A DNA stretch of 64,000 bases from Niveibacterium microcysteis (lineage in GTDB: Bacteria > Pseudomonadota > Gammaproteobacteria > Burkholderiales > Rhodocyclaceae). The stretch is taken from the NCBI RefSeq assembly GCF_017161445.1, contig NZ_CP071060.1:1054001-1118000 (forward strand), read 5' to 3'. Both the position numbers and the translations under genes were made by a program. Shown here piece by piece: positions 1 to 7,727 of this stretch. The notes below the pieces were generated by a model that made no database searches, was not told where the DNA came from, and saw nothing but the letters and a program-made list of their open reading frames with translations. Each line of letters opens with the position of its first letter. Position 1 is the first letter of the stretch.

Positions 1-32
1 CGTCGCAATTTTCCGTTCGCGCCTTGTCTCGC

Positions 33-2390
33 TTAGAAACCAGGGTTTTTCCAGGCGCCCGGTTGTTCAATCATGCGTCGGGCAACCCAGGCCTGACCCA
101 GCGCGAGGCCGCCATCGCCGGGCGGTGCGGCCTGTGCTTCAAGCATCGTCAGCCCGCGGTGTTGCAGCGCGCTGCGCAGCCCCAGCGCGAGGATCGCGTT
201 GAGGAAGCAGCCGCCGGCACACACCACGGTGCGGATTCCCTGCGACTCTGCCGCAGCGCCGACCCAGTCCGCCAGTGCATAGATCAAGGCTGCGTGGAAT
301 AGCGCGGCGGCCTGCTTGACGTCCGCCATCTCGCTGAGTTCGGCCAGCGCGGGGGAAAGATCCAGCTGCATACGGCCCGCGACGGTGTCGATCCGATGTA
401 GCGGCGCCGCGAGGCGCAGCGGGCCGACGGCCTGAGCCAAGCCTTCCAGTCGCATCGCAGCCTGCCCCTCGAAGCTCATGCGGGGCTGGATGCCCAGCAG
501 GCCGGCGGCGGCATCGAACCAACGCCCCATGCTGGTGGTTGTCGGTGCGTGGCCGCGCAGCATCTGTGCGACCGCTGCGGCACCGGGTTCCTTGGCGAAG
601 CGGGTTGTGATCTCGTCTTGGCGGCCAAGTAGCGCCAGCGCCGCGGCCCCCATGCGCCAGGGTTCGCGTGCGGCGCGGTCGCCGCCCAGCATGGGCAGCG
701 GACGCAGGTGGCCGAGCCGTTCGAACTGCGCGCCGTCGACCCGCAGCAGTTCGCCACCCCAGGGCTGGCCGTCGGTGCCGAAGCCGACGCCGTCCAGCGC
801 CAGGCCGAGCACCGGCGCGTCACGTTTGTGTTCCGCCAGCACCGCGGCGATGTGGGCATGGTGGTGCTGCACGCCCAGCGCCGGCACCTGCCAGCGCTCG
901 GCCAGTTGCAGCGCGAGCCGGGTGCTGAAGAAGTCCGGATGCAGATCGTGCGCGAGCGCCTCGGGCTTCACCTGCAGCAGCCCGGTCAGGTGATCGACCG
1001 CAGCTTCCAGCGCGCGGCAGTTTGCGACGCGGTCGAGGTCACCGATGTGCTGGGACAGGAAGGCCTGATCGCCGCGGGTGAGGCACAACGTGTTCTTGAA
1101 GAATCCGCCCAGTGCGAGCACGTCGTGGCGTGAGGCCGCTGCGGCGAGCGGGATCGCGCGAGGCGTGTAGCCGCGGGCGCGGCGGAGGAACTGTGGTGTT
1201 GCCTGACCCGCAAGCGGCCGCACTACGCTGTCGTCGCAGCGGATCAGGATCTCCCGGTCATGTAACAGCCAGGCGTCGGCAATGCCGCGCAGGCGTTCTA
1301 GCGCTTCGTCGTCGTCGGTGATCAACGGCTCACCGTGCGGGTTGGCGCTCGTCATCACCAGCGTCAGCGGCTGCGGTTCTGCGAGCCAGTCGGTGCCGGA
1401 AGGCCGACCCGCGGCTTCGTGGAACAGCAGGTACTGCAGCGGTGTGTAGGGCAGCATCGCGCCCAGCCAGCCGAGGCCGGGCGCGACGCCGGGCAGGCGT
1501 GCATCGGTGTCCCCGCGCTTAGGCAGCAGCACGATCGGGCGGGCGACATCATTCAGCGCGGCAGCTTCCGTGGCGCCGAACGCCGCGAACTCGGAGAGCG
1601 AGGCGAGGTTGGCGACCATCACGGCGAGCGGCTTCTCTTCGCGGTTCTTGCGCGTGCGAAGCTTCTCCACCGCACTGGCGTTGCGCGCATCGCAGGCAAG
1701 GTGGAAGCCGCCCAGACCCTTGATTGCCACCACGTCACCGCGGCGCAGGTGCGCGAGCGCTTCCGCCACCGGATCGACGGTCGGGCTCACGGGCAGGGCC
1801 TTGCCGTCGTCCGCTGCGCGGAAGAAGCCCAGCCGCGGGCCGCAGCTGGGGCAGGCGTTCGGCTCGGCATGGAAGCGCCGGTCACCCGGCGCGCGGTACT
1901 CCGCCAGGCACGCCGGGCATTGCGCGAAGCGCGCCATGCTGGTGTTGGCGCGGTCGTATGGCAGGCGTGCGGCAATGGTGTAGCGCGGGCCGCAATCGGT
2001 GCAGTTGATGAAGGCGTAGCGGTAGCGGCGATTGGCTGGGTCGAAGAGTTCGGCGAGGCAGGCGGGGCAGATGCAGAGGTCCGGCCCGATTGTCGCGCGC
2101 TGCGTGCCGCCGGCTTCGCTGTCGAGAATCTGGAAGCCCGCCCCGTCGCCAAGGCGTTCGCAGGGTTCGACCTCCAGCGTGTCGATCTGTGCGGAAGACG
2201 GCGCATCGGTACGCAGGCGCGCTGCGAAGGCGTCCAGCGCGGGCGCATCGCCCTGTACTTCGATCGTGACGCCGCTTGCGTCGTTGCGGACCCAGCCGCT
2301 GAGCTGCAGCGCGTGCGCGAGGCGATGAGTGAAGGGCCGGAAGCCGACGCCCTGAACAATGCCGGTGACGCGCAGCCGCCGGCGGATCAT
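33..2390 (-). CDS. hypF: Carbamoyltransferase HypF
   Basis: HypF makes the cyanide ligands of the NiFe-hydrogenase active site: it forms carbamoyl-AMP from carbamoyl phosphate and passes the carbamoyl group to HypE. Domains in order: an N-terminal acylphosphatase-like domain (GIVQGVGFRPF, about residues 11-21), two zinc-finger repeats with paired CPAC and CTDCG or CPSCG motifs (about 105-185), a YrdC-like domain (about 200-385), and a Kae1-like carbamoyltransferase domain with the HHHAH metal-binding motif and CAGGCFLNAIL near the end. At 785 aa it is full length. The ATG at 2390 overlaps the hypB stop as TGATG, which implies translational coupling. The upstream in-frame TTG is less likely. 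hypC, hypD and hypE are expected to the left, outside the window. Confidence 0.96.
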   Translation of the reverse strand: MIRRRLRVTGIVQGVGFRPFTHRLAHALQLSGWVRNDASGVTIEVQGDAPALDAFAARLRTDAPSSAQIDTLEVEPCERLGDGAGFQILDSEAGGTQRATIGPDLCICPACLAELFDPANRRYRYAFINCTDCGPRYTIAARLPYDRANTSMARFAQCPACLAEYRAPGDRRFHAEPNACPSCGPRLGFFRAADDGKALPVSPTVDPVAEALAHLRRGDVVAIKGLGGFHLACDARNASAVEKLRTRKNREEKPLAVMVANLASLSEFAAFGATEAAALNDVARPIVLLPKRGDTDARLPGVAPGLGWLGAMLPYTPLQYLLFHEAAGRPSGTDWLAEPQPLTLVMTSANPHGEPLITDDDEALERLRGIADAWLLHDREILIRCDDSVVRPLAGQATPQFLRRARGYTPRAIPLAAAASRHDVLALGGFFKNTLCLTRGDQAFLSQHIGDLDRVANCRALEAAVDHLTGLLQVKPEALAHDLHPDFFSTRLALQLAERWQVPALGVQHHHAHIAAVLAEHKRDAPVLGLALDGVGFGTDGQPWGGELLRVDGAQFERLGHLRPLPMLGGDRAAREPWRMGAAALALLGRQDEITTRFAKEPGAAAVAQMLRGHAPTTTSMGRWFDAAAGLLGIQPRMSFEGQAAMRLEGLAQAVGPLRLAAPLHRIDTVAGRMQLDLSPALAELSEMADVKQAAALFHAALIYALADWVGAAAESQGIRTVVCAGGCFLNAILALGLRSALQHRGLTMLEAQAAPPGDGGLALGQAWVARRMIEQPGAWKNPGF

Positions 2391-3235
2391 CAAGCGGCCG
2401 GGGCCTTCGTAACGGCGGCCACGCCGGCCGCGAGCCAGTCCAGCCAGGCCTCGCAGCCCTCACCGCTGCGTGTCGAGAGCTGGATCACAGGTAGATCCGG
2501 GCGTACCTGCCGTGCGTAGCGCACGGCGAGATCGACATCGAAGTCCAGATGCGGCAGCAGGTCGATCTTGCTGATCAGCAGCAGATCGGCGGCGCGGAAC
2601 ATGTCCGGGTACTTCAGCGGTTTGTCCTCACCCTCGGTGACCGAGAGGATCACGACCTTGTGCGCTTCGCCCAGATCGAAGGCGGCCGGGCAGACCAGAT
2701 TGCCGACGTTCTCGATCAGCAATAGCCCGTCGGAGGGCAGCTGCGCCTGCTCGGCGAGCTGATCCGCCGCTTGGGCGACCATGTGGGCGTCGAGATGGCA
2801 GCCCTTGCCAGTGTTGATCTGTACCGCCGCCGCGCCGGTCGCGCGGATGCGCTCGGCATCGAAGGCGGTCTGCTGATCACCTTCGACCACGGCCACCGGT
2901 GAGCGCGTGCCCCAACGCCGGATCGTATCGACCAGCAGCGTGGTCTTGCCGGAGCCCGGGCTGGACACGAAGTTCAGCACGAACAGCCCGCGCGCAAGAA
3001 AGCGGCTGCGGTTGGCGTTGGCCTGCGTGTCGTTGTCAGAGAGGATGTCCTGCTCGATGCGCAGGATCTGCGCCTCGCTGGTGCCCGGCGCATGCCGCGC
3101 GTCGAGCGCGCCGTGGGCGGGCCTGAACGATGCGGCCGCTGGGGGCGTGGCGGCAGCGCGCCGCGGGCGAGCGTAACGCATCCCGTGTCCGTCAATGTGG
3201 GCGTCGCCGCCCCCGCATCCGCAGGTCACACACAT
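2390..3235 (-). CDS. hypB: Hydrogenase nickel-incorporation GTPase HypB
   Basis: HypB is the SIMIBI-class GTPase that, with HypA, delivers nickel to the large subunit of NiFe hydrogenases. The protein begins MCVTCGCG, the N-terminal high-affinity nickel motif known from Escherichia coli HypB, which fixes the start at the ATG at 3235. A GGAG lies about 9 bases upstream; a TTG further up would only add MENCA. The P-loop SSPGSGKTT is near residue 94, with the later G motifs ([24 protein letters not shown]) in order. It lacks the long poly-His stretch seen in some HypB proteins and has only a short DAHIDGHG segment. It sits between hypA (72 bases upstream) and hypF (1-base overlap). Confidence 0.96.
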   Translation of the reverse strand: MCVTCGCGGGDAHIDGHGMRYARPRRAAATPPAAASFRPAHGALDARHAPGTSEAQILRIEQDILSDNDTQANANRSRFLARGLFVLNFVSSPGSGKTTLLVDTIRRWGTRSPVAVVEGDQQTAFDAERIRATGAAAVQINTGKGCHLDAHMVAQAADQLAEQAQLPSDGLLLIENVGNLVCPAAFDLGEAHKVVILSVTEGEDKPLKYPDMFRAADLLLISKIDLLPHLDFDVDLAVRYARQVRPDLPVIQLSTRSGEGCEAWLDWLAAGVAAVTKAPAA

Positions 3236-3307
3236 CGCACAGTTCTCCAAATCTTCCAGGCTGCGACACGGGCCACGCGGGCCGCGTTCCGCAGCGGTAC
3301 TACCTTG

Positions 3308-3664
3308 TCAGGCCGGAGCACCCGGCTCGATCACGACATCGACCACGCGCATCTGATCGCCGTCCGTCACCTTCAGTCGGAAGCCGCCGCATGTCGTGCA
3401 AGGCATGCCGACCTGTTCCAGTTCGACTTCCGCCTGGCAGGTTTCGCACCACGCCCGGCCCGGCGTGCGCTCGACCTCGATCCTGGCGCCCTCGGCCAGC
3501 GTGCCACGGCTGACGACCTCACAACAATATTGCAGGGTCTCGGCCTCGACATGCGCGAGTGCGCCGATCGCCAGCGCGATGCGGGTCACGCGCCGCGCGC
3601 CTGCTTTGCGGGCTGCGCCTTCGACGATGCCGATCACGCGTTCGGCCAGGGACAGTTCATGCAT
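3308..3664 (-). CDS. hypA: Hydrogenase maturation factor HypA
   Basis: HypA is the nickel metallochaperone partner of HypB. The protein is 118 aa and starts MHELSLAE, where His2 is the conserved nickel ligand; this sets the ATG at 3664, although the frame stays open upstream. A zinc-binding pair of CxxC motifs (WCETC and PCTTCGG) lies at about residues 70-90, as in the family. It is the first gene of the leftward hypA-hypB-hypF run and is divergent from the hydN-fdhF-fdhD set. A palindromic TTGAC-cacg-GTCAG at 3717-3730 lies upstream, but I could not pair it with a convincing -10. Confidence 0.95.
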   Translation of the reverse strand: MHELSLAERVIGIVEGAARKAGARRVTRIALAIGALAHVEAETLQYCCEVVSRGTLAEGARIEVERTPGRAWCETCQAEVELEQVGMPCTTCGGFRLKVTDGDQMRVVDVVIEPGAPA

Positions 3665-3879
3665 CGGCGCATTGTCCACCATCCACTGCCAGCGGCCGCG
3701 GCAGCTTGGCGCTGATCTGACCGTGGTCAAGTGCGTCCCGGGCAAGTATCGGCAGCAGCGGTGAGTGGCGCTTGCGCGCGCCGGTCCGTGCGCGCAGATA
3801 TCTATATGGCGTGCCCTGAGGGCTGACGGCCCCGACCCTCGCCCTCGCTTCGAATCAGCGAATTGTCGGCGCGGAAACA

Positions 3880-3893
3880 TTGATCCCTGTCTA
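3880..3893 (+). promoter_or_regulatory. Candidate FNR/Anr box upstream of hydN
   Basis: TTGAT-ccct-GTCTA matches the FNR/Anr consensus TTGAT-N4-ATCAA at 8 of 10 positions, with a perfect left half. A GATGAT hexamer (3916-3921, 4 of 6 to TATAAT) would place transcription start near 3928. The site would then be centred at -41.5, the class II activator position. This is inference from sequence geometry alone. Confidence 0.4.
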
Positions 3894-3897
3894 TTTG

Positions 3898-3912
3898 TGG
3901 CGATCGGAATGC
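3898..3912 (+). promoter_or_regulatory. Candidate sigma54 (-24/-12) promoter upstream of hydN
   Basis: TGGCGATCGGAATGC has the invariant GG-N10-GC spacing of RpoN promoters, with TGGC at -24 and TGC at -12. In Escherichia coli, hydN-hypF and fdhF are known FhlA/sigma54 genes, which makes the match worth noting. It overlaps the FNR-based model, and I cannot choose between the two. No FhlA site was recognised. Confidence 0.35.
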
Positions 3913-3990
3913 GCTGATGATGAAAGTTTGAGGCGCGCAGGTGACGCTCACCCAGCTGGCGGCTTCCTTCACCTTGTCAGGAGTTTACGC

Positions 3991-4536
3991 ATGAACCGGT
4001 TTGTCATCGCCGAGGCGAGCAAGTGCATCGGCTGTCGTACCTGTGAGATTGCCTGTGCGATGGCGCACCCGGCCGGCGATGCTGCCGACGGGCTGACGCC
4101 ACGGAGCTTCGCGCCACGTCTGACGGTGGTGCGTAGTGGCACGATCACGACGCCGATCCTGTGTCGCCAATGCGATGACGCACCCTGCGTGCGCGCCTGC
4201 CCGAGCGGCGCAATTGTTTACGAGCAGGACAGCGTCCAGGTGTTGCAAGAGCGCTGTGTCGGCTGCAAGACCTGCGTGGTGGCCTGCCCCTACGGCGCGA
4301 TGACGGTGGTGACGGTGCCTGCGGCGGCCGGTTCGGACACGGTGCTGGCCTCGCGCAAGACCAAATCCGAGGCGCAGAAATGCGACCTCTGCATCGATCG
4401 TGCCGAAGGCCCGGCGTGCATTCCCTCCTGCCCGACCAAGGCGCTGCACCTGATCGACAAGGACCGCATGGCCGCGACGCTGCGCAAGCGTCAGGCGCAG
4501 GCGGCGCTCGATCTGGCTGCCGGCGTGCAGTTCTGA
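3991..4536 (+). CDS. hydN: HydN-like 4Fe-4S electron-transfer protein
   Basis: This 181-aa ferredoxin-type protein is expected to carry electrons from the formate dehydrogenase encoded next to it. Four cysteine clusters are visible: CIGCRTCEIAC at about residues 11-21, CRQCDDAPCVRACP at about 54-67, CVGCKTCVVACP at about 87-98, and CDLCIDRAEGPACIPSCP at about 133-150. This gives four predicted [4Fe-4S] sites, as in HydN, HycB and DmsB-like proteins. The start is the ATG at 3991 after CAGGAG; the frame is open back to a TTG at 3880, but that part reads as promoter. It lies 36 bases before fdhF. Confidence 0.9.
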   Translation: MNRFVIAEASKCIGCRTCEIACAMAHPAGDAADGLTPRSFAPRLTVVRSGTITTPILCRQCDDAPCVRACPSGAIVYEQDSVQVLQERCVGCKTCVVACPYGAMTVVTVPAAAGSDTVLASRKTKSEAQKCDLCIDRAEGPACIPSCPTKALHLIDKDRMAATLRKRQAQAALDLAAGVQF

Positions 4537-4572
4537 ACTGAATTCGAATCCCTCCGGAAAAGGACTTGTGAG

Positions 4573-6720
4573 ATGAAGAAGGTCATTACGGTGTGTCCGT
4601 ACTGCGGTTCGGGCTGCAAGATCAACCTGTTGGTCGAAGGCAACAAGATCGTCGGCGCCGAAGGCGCGAACGGTGTTACGAACGAGGGCGAGTTGTGCCT
4701 GAAGGGCTACTACGGCTGGGACTTCCTCAACGACACCAAGCTGCTGACGCCGCGCTTGACCAAGCCGATGATCCGCCGCCAGCGCGGTGCCGACTTCGAG
4801 GCGGTGTCCTGGGATGAGGCGATCGACTTCGCCGCGACGCGCCTGAAGGCGATCAAGGACAAGCACGGGCCGGATTCGATCATGGTCACCGGCTCGTCGC
4901 GCGGCACCGGCAACGAATCGAACTACATCGCGCAAAAGTTCGCCCGTGCGGTGATCGGTACCAACAACATCGACTGCTGTGCCCGCGTCTGCCACGGCCC
5001 CTCGGTGGCCGGCCTGATGGTCACGCTGGGCAACGGCGCGATGAGCAATTCGATCAACGAGATCGAAGACACCAAGTGCATCCTGGTGTTCGGCTACAAC
5101 GCGGCGGATTCGCACCCCATCGTCGCGCGCCGCATCATCAAGGCCAAGGAGAAGGGCGCCAAGATCATCGTCTGCGACCCGCGCTACATCGAAACCGCGC
5201 GCCTCGCCGATCTGTACCTGCCGCTGAAGAACGGTACCAACATGGCGCTGGTGAACGCCTTCGCCAACGTCTTGATCAACGAGAACCTCTACAAGCCCGA
5301 TTTCGTCGCGCAGTACGCCGAGGGCTTCGAGGAATACAAGGCGGCGGTCGCCAAATACACGCCGGAATACACCGCCGAGATCACCGGGCTCGATCCGCAA
5401 CTGGTGCGTGATGCGATGCGCATGTACGCCGGTGCGCCGAGCGCGACGATCCTGTGGGGCATGGGTGTGACGCAGTGGGGGCAGGCGGTGGATGTGGTCA
5501 AGGGGCTCTCCAGCCTTGCCACAATCACCGGCAACCTCGGCCGGCCGAACGTCGGTGTCGGCCCGGTGCGCGGCCAGAACAACGTGCAGGGCGCCTGCGA
5601 CATGGGCGCACTGCCCAACACGCTGCCGGGCTACTACCCGGTGACCGATGCAGCAGCGCGCGAGAAATTCGCGAAGGCCTGGGGCGTGCCGAGCATCCCC
5701 GCCGAGAAGGGCTTCGGCATCACCGAAGTGCCGCACAAGATCCACGAAGGCAAGCTCAAGGCCTACTACATCTTCGGCGAAGACCCGCTGCAGACCGACC
5801 CGGATCTGGGCATGCTGCGCGAGGCCTTCGCGAAGCTCGAGCTCATCATCGTGCAGGACATCTTCATGACGAAGACCGCGATGATGGCCGACGTGATCTT
5901 CCCGGCCACTTCGTGGGGTGAGCACGAGAACGTGTTCTCCAGCGCCGACCGGGGCTTCCAGCGTTGCTACAAGGCGGTGGACGCGAAGGGCGACGTCAAG
6001 GACGACTGGGAAATCCACAGCCTGATGGCGACGGCCATGGGCTACCCGATGAAGTACAACAACGCGCAAGAGATTTGGGACGAACTGCGCGGGCTGTGCC
6101 ACCTGTACACCGGTGCGACCTACGAGAAGATGGCCGACCTCGGCTATGTGCAGTGGCCCTGCGAGAGCGAGGATCACCCTGGCACGCCCTGGCTCTACAA
6201 GGGCAACAAGTTCGACACTCCGAGCGGCAAGGCGCTGCTCTTTGGCACCGAATGGCGCCCGCCGCTGGAGAAGGTGGATGCCGACTACCCGCTCGGCCTC
6301 TGTACCGTTCGCGAGGTCGGCCACTACTCCTGCCGCTCGATGACCGGCAACTGCACCGCGCTGCAGACCCTGGCCGACGAGCCGGGCTATGTGCAGATCC
6401 ATCCGGATGATGCGAAGACCTACGGCGTCAAGGATCAGGCCCTGGTCTGGGTGTCGTCGCGCCGCGGCAAGGTGATCACCCGCGCCAATCATAACGATCG
6501 GGTCAACAAGGGCGCGGTGTATATGACCTACCAGTGGTGGATCGGCGCCTGTAACGAGCTGACCGTCGACCATCTCGATCCGATCTCGAAAACGCCGGAG
6601 TACAAGTTCAGCGCGGTCAAGGTTGAAGCGATCGCGGATCAGGCCTGGGCTGAGAAGTATGTCCAGACTGAGTACAGCAAGATGAAGGCCGGCATGCGCA
6701 AAGCGGCCATGGCCGACTGA
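4573..6720 (+). CDS. fdhF: Formate dehydrogenase H-like catalytic subunit, Cys form
   Basis: This is a molybdopterin bis(MGD) oxidoreductase of 715 aa, the same size as Escherichia coli FdhF, that should oxidise formate to CO2. The N-terminal [4Fe-4S] motif CPYCGSGC-CLKG is at about residues 8-45. The active-site segment DCCARVCHGPS has cysteine, codon TGC at 4990-4992, at residue 140. That is the exact residue number of selenocysteine in Escherichia coli FdhF. The adjacent His141 is kept. The C-terminal MoCo-binding domain includes HYSCRSMTGNC and YQWWIGACNELT. There is no signal peptide or Tat motif, so it is cytoplasmic. It probably forms one transcript with hydN and fdhD. Confidence 0.95.
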   Translation: MKKVITVCPYCGSGCKINLLVEGNKIVGAEGANGVTNEGELCLKGYYGWDFLNDTKLLTPRLTKPMIRRQRGADFEAVSWDEAIDFAATRLKAIKDKHGPDSIMVTGSSRGTGNESNYIAQKFARAVIGTNNIDCCARVCHGPSVAGLMVTLGNGAMSNSINEIEDTKCILVFGYNAADSHPIVARRIIKAKEKGAKIIVCDPRYIETARLADLYLPLKNGTNMALVNAFANVLINENLYKPDFVAQYAEGFEEYKAAVAKYTPEYTAEITGLDPQLVRDAMRMYAGAPSATILWGMGVTQWGQAVDVVKGLSSLATITGNLGRPNVGVGPVRGQNNVQGACDMGALPNTLPGYYPVTDAAAREKFAKAWGVPSIPAEKGFGITEVPHKIHEGKLKAYYIFGEDPLQTDPDLGMLREAFAKLELIIVQDIFMTKTAMMADVIFPATSWGEHENVFSSADRGFQRCYKAVDAKGDVKDDWEIHSLMATAMGYPMKYNNAQEIWDELRGLCHLYTGATYEKMADLGYVQWPCESEDHPGTPWLYKGNKFDTPSGKALLFGTEWRPPLEKVDADYPLGLCTVREVGHYSCRSMTGNCTALQTLADEPGYVQIHPDDAKTYGVKDQALVWVSSRRGKVITRANHNDRVNKGAVYMTYQWWIGACNELTVDHLDPISKTPEYKFSAVKVEAIADQAWAEKYVQTEYSKMKAGMRKAAMAD

Positions 6721-6734
6721 CCGCCGCGGCGGTC
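6719..6734. repeat. Perfect 16-base palindrome after fdhF
   Basis: GACCGCCGCGGCGGTC begins in the fdhF stop codon and is followed by a second short hairpin, CGGGC-ttaac-cGCCCG. There is no T-run, so it looks like an intercistronic hairpin (mRNA stability or partial attenuation between fdhF and fdhD) and not a full terminator. Confidence 0.4.
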
Positions 6735-6782
6735 GGGCTTAACCGCCCGGTCGCCGCGTTTCGCTCCAACAGAAGGACGTTC

Positions 6783-7613
6783 ATGTCCGACGATGTGTTA
6801 GAGAGCCTTCCGGACGCCTTGCAGGAGGTCCGCATCCTGCGGCACTCGCAAGGCGGCGTGGAGGACTGCGCCGACGAGGTTGCGGAAGAAGTTCCGGTCG
6901 CGCTGGTGTTCAACGGCATCTCGCATGCAGTGATGATGGCGACACCCGCCGATCTGGACTGTTTCGCACTGGGCTTTGCGCTGTCTGAAGGCATCGTCAA
7001 GGACAGGCGGGAGGTCTTCGACATCGAGGTGCTGCCACATGCAGACGGCGTCGAGGTGCAGCTCCAAATCGCGCAGTCCGCATTTGCCTGTTTGAAAGCG
7101 CATCGACGCAGCCTCACCGGGCGCACCGGCTGTGGCGTGTGTGGCACAGAGAGTCTGGGGCTGCTCGATCTGACGCCGGAGCGGGTGAGTGCGGCGCCGA
7201 CGTTCGAGCTCGATCATCCGCGCCTGCAGCGCATCCTTGAAGGTTTGCCGGCGCAACAGGCGCTGACGCGCGCGACCGGATGCGCACACGCGGCCGCCTG
7301 GTGCGATGCGCAAGGCGAGATCGTGCGGGTGTTCGAAGACGTCGGGCGGCACAACGCGCTCGATAAGCTCTTCGGCTGGATGGCGAAGTCCGGCGTTACG
7401 CCGTCGAGCGGCCTCGTCTTCCTCACGAGCCGCGCGAGCTACGAGTTGGTGCGCAAGTGTGCGCGCATGAACGTGCCGGTGCTGGCAACTATATCGGCGC
7501 CCACGACGCTGGCAATTCGGATCGCGCACGCGGCCGGCATTCGCCTGCTGAGCTTCTGCCGCCAGAACGGCTTCGTCGAGTACCCGGCCACACATGTGAC
7601 GCCAAGCCCCTGA
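6783..7613 (+). CDS. fdhD: Formate dehydrogenase accessory sulfurtransferase FdhD
   Basis: FdhD takes sulfur from IscS and sulfurates the molybdenum cofactor of formate dehydrogenases, which is needed for activity. The protein is 276 aa. The catalytic CxxC loop appears as TGCGVCGTESL at about residues 118-128. Other family hallmarks are FALGFALSEGIV, EDVGRHNALDKL and FLTSRASYELV. The ATG at 6783 follows AGAAGGA at a good distance. It lies 62 bases after fdhF, with which it should be functionally coupled. Confidence 0.95.
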   Translation: MSDDVLESLPDALQEVRILRHSQGGVEDCADEVAEEVPVALVFNGISHAVMMATPADLDCFALGFALSEGIVKDRREVFDIEVLPHADGVEVQLQIAQSAFACLKAHRRSLTGRTGCGVCGTESLGLLDLTPERVSAAPTFELDHPRLQRILEGLPAQQALTRATGCAHAAAWCDAQGEIVRVFEDVGRHNALDKLFGWMAKSGVTPSSGLVFLTSRASYELVRKCARMNVPVLATISAPTTLAIRIAHAAGIRLLSFCRQNGFVEYPATHVTPSP

Positions 7614-7674
7614 TTCGATCACGCGCAGCGTGGCTTTCGAGTAGGTGGCGCTGGCGTTTGAGTCACTGAAAACA

Positions 7675-7704
7675 AAAAGCCCCGGGTTCGCACCCGGGGC
7701 TTTT
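7675..7704. terminator. Bidirectional rho-independent terminator, fdhD / adhE
   Basis: A 13-bp perfect stem (AAAAGCCCCGGGT / ACCCGGGGCTTTT) with a TCGC loop is flanked by an A-run on the left and a T-run on the right. It can serve both the rightward fdhD and the leftward adhE, which end on either side of it. Confidence 0.92.
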
Positions 7705-7727
7705 CTTTACGACTTCAACCGAAGCGA

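Larger units (their letters stand above)
3665..3990. other. Divergent intergenic region, hypA / hydN
   Basis: This 326-base gap between two divergent genes holds no convincing ORF. It contains a palindrome, CTGAC-cgtg-GTCAA (3717-3730), an FNR/Anr-like site (3880-3893), a GG-N10-GC sigma54-like element (3898-3912), and the hydN Shine-Dalgarno sequence CAGGAG at about 3978-3983. It is the likely control region for both the maturation and the formate dehydrogenase genes. Confidence 0.7.

Noticed and set aside
3717-3730. TTGAC-cacg-GTCAG as an FNR site for hypA
   Set aside because: It has three mismatches to consensus, and the expected -10 position is GC-rich with no hexamer.
3985-6573. Minus-strand 862-codon open frame across hydN/fdhF
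   Set aside because: It is a shadow of the strongly recognisable plus-strand hydN and fdhF genes. High GC produces long antisense frames here.
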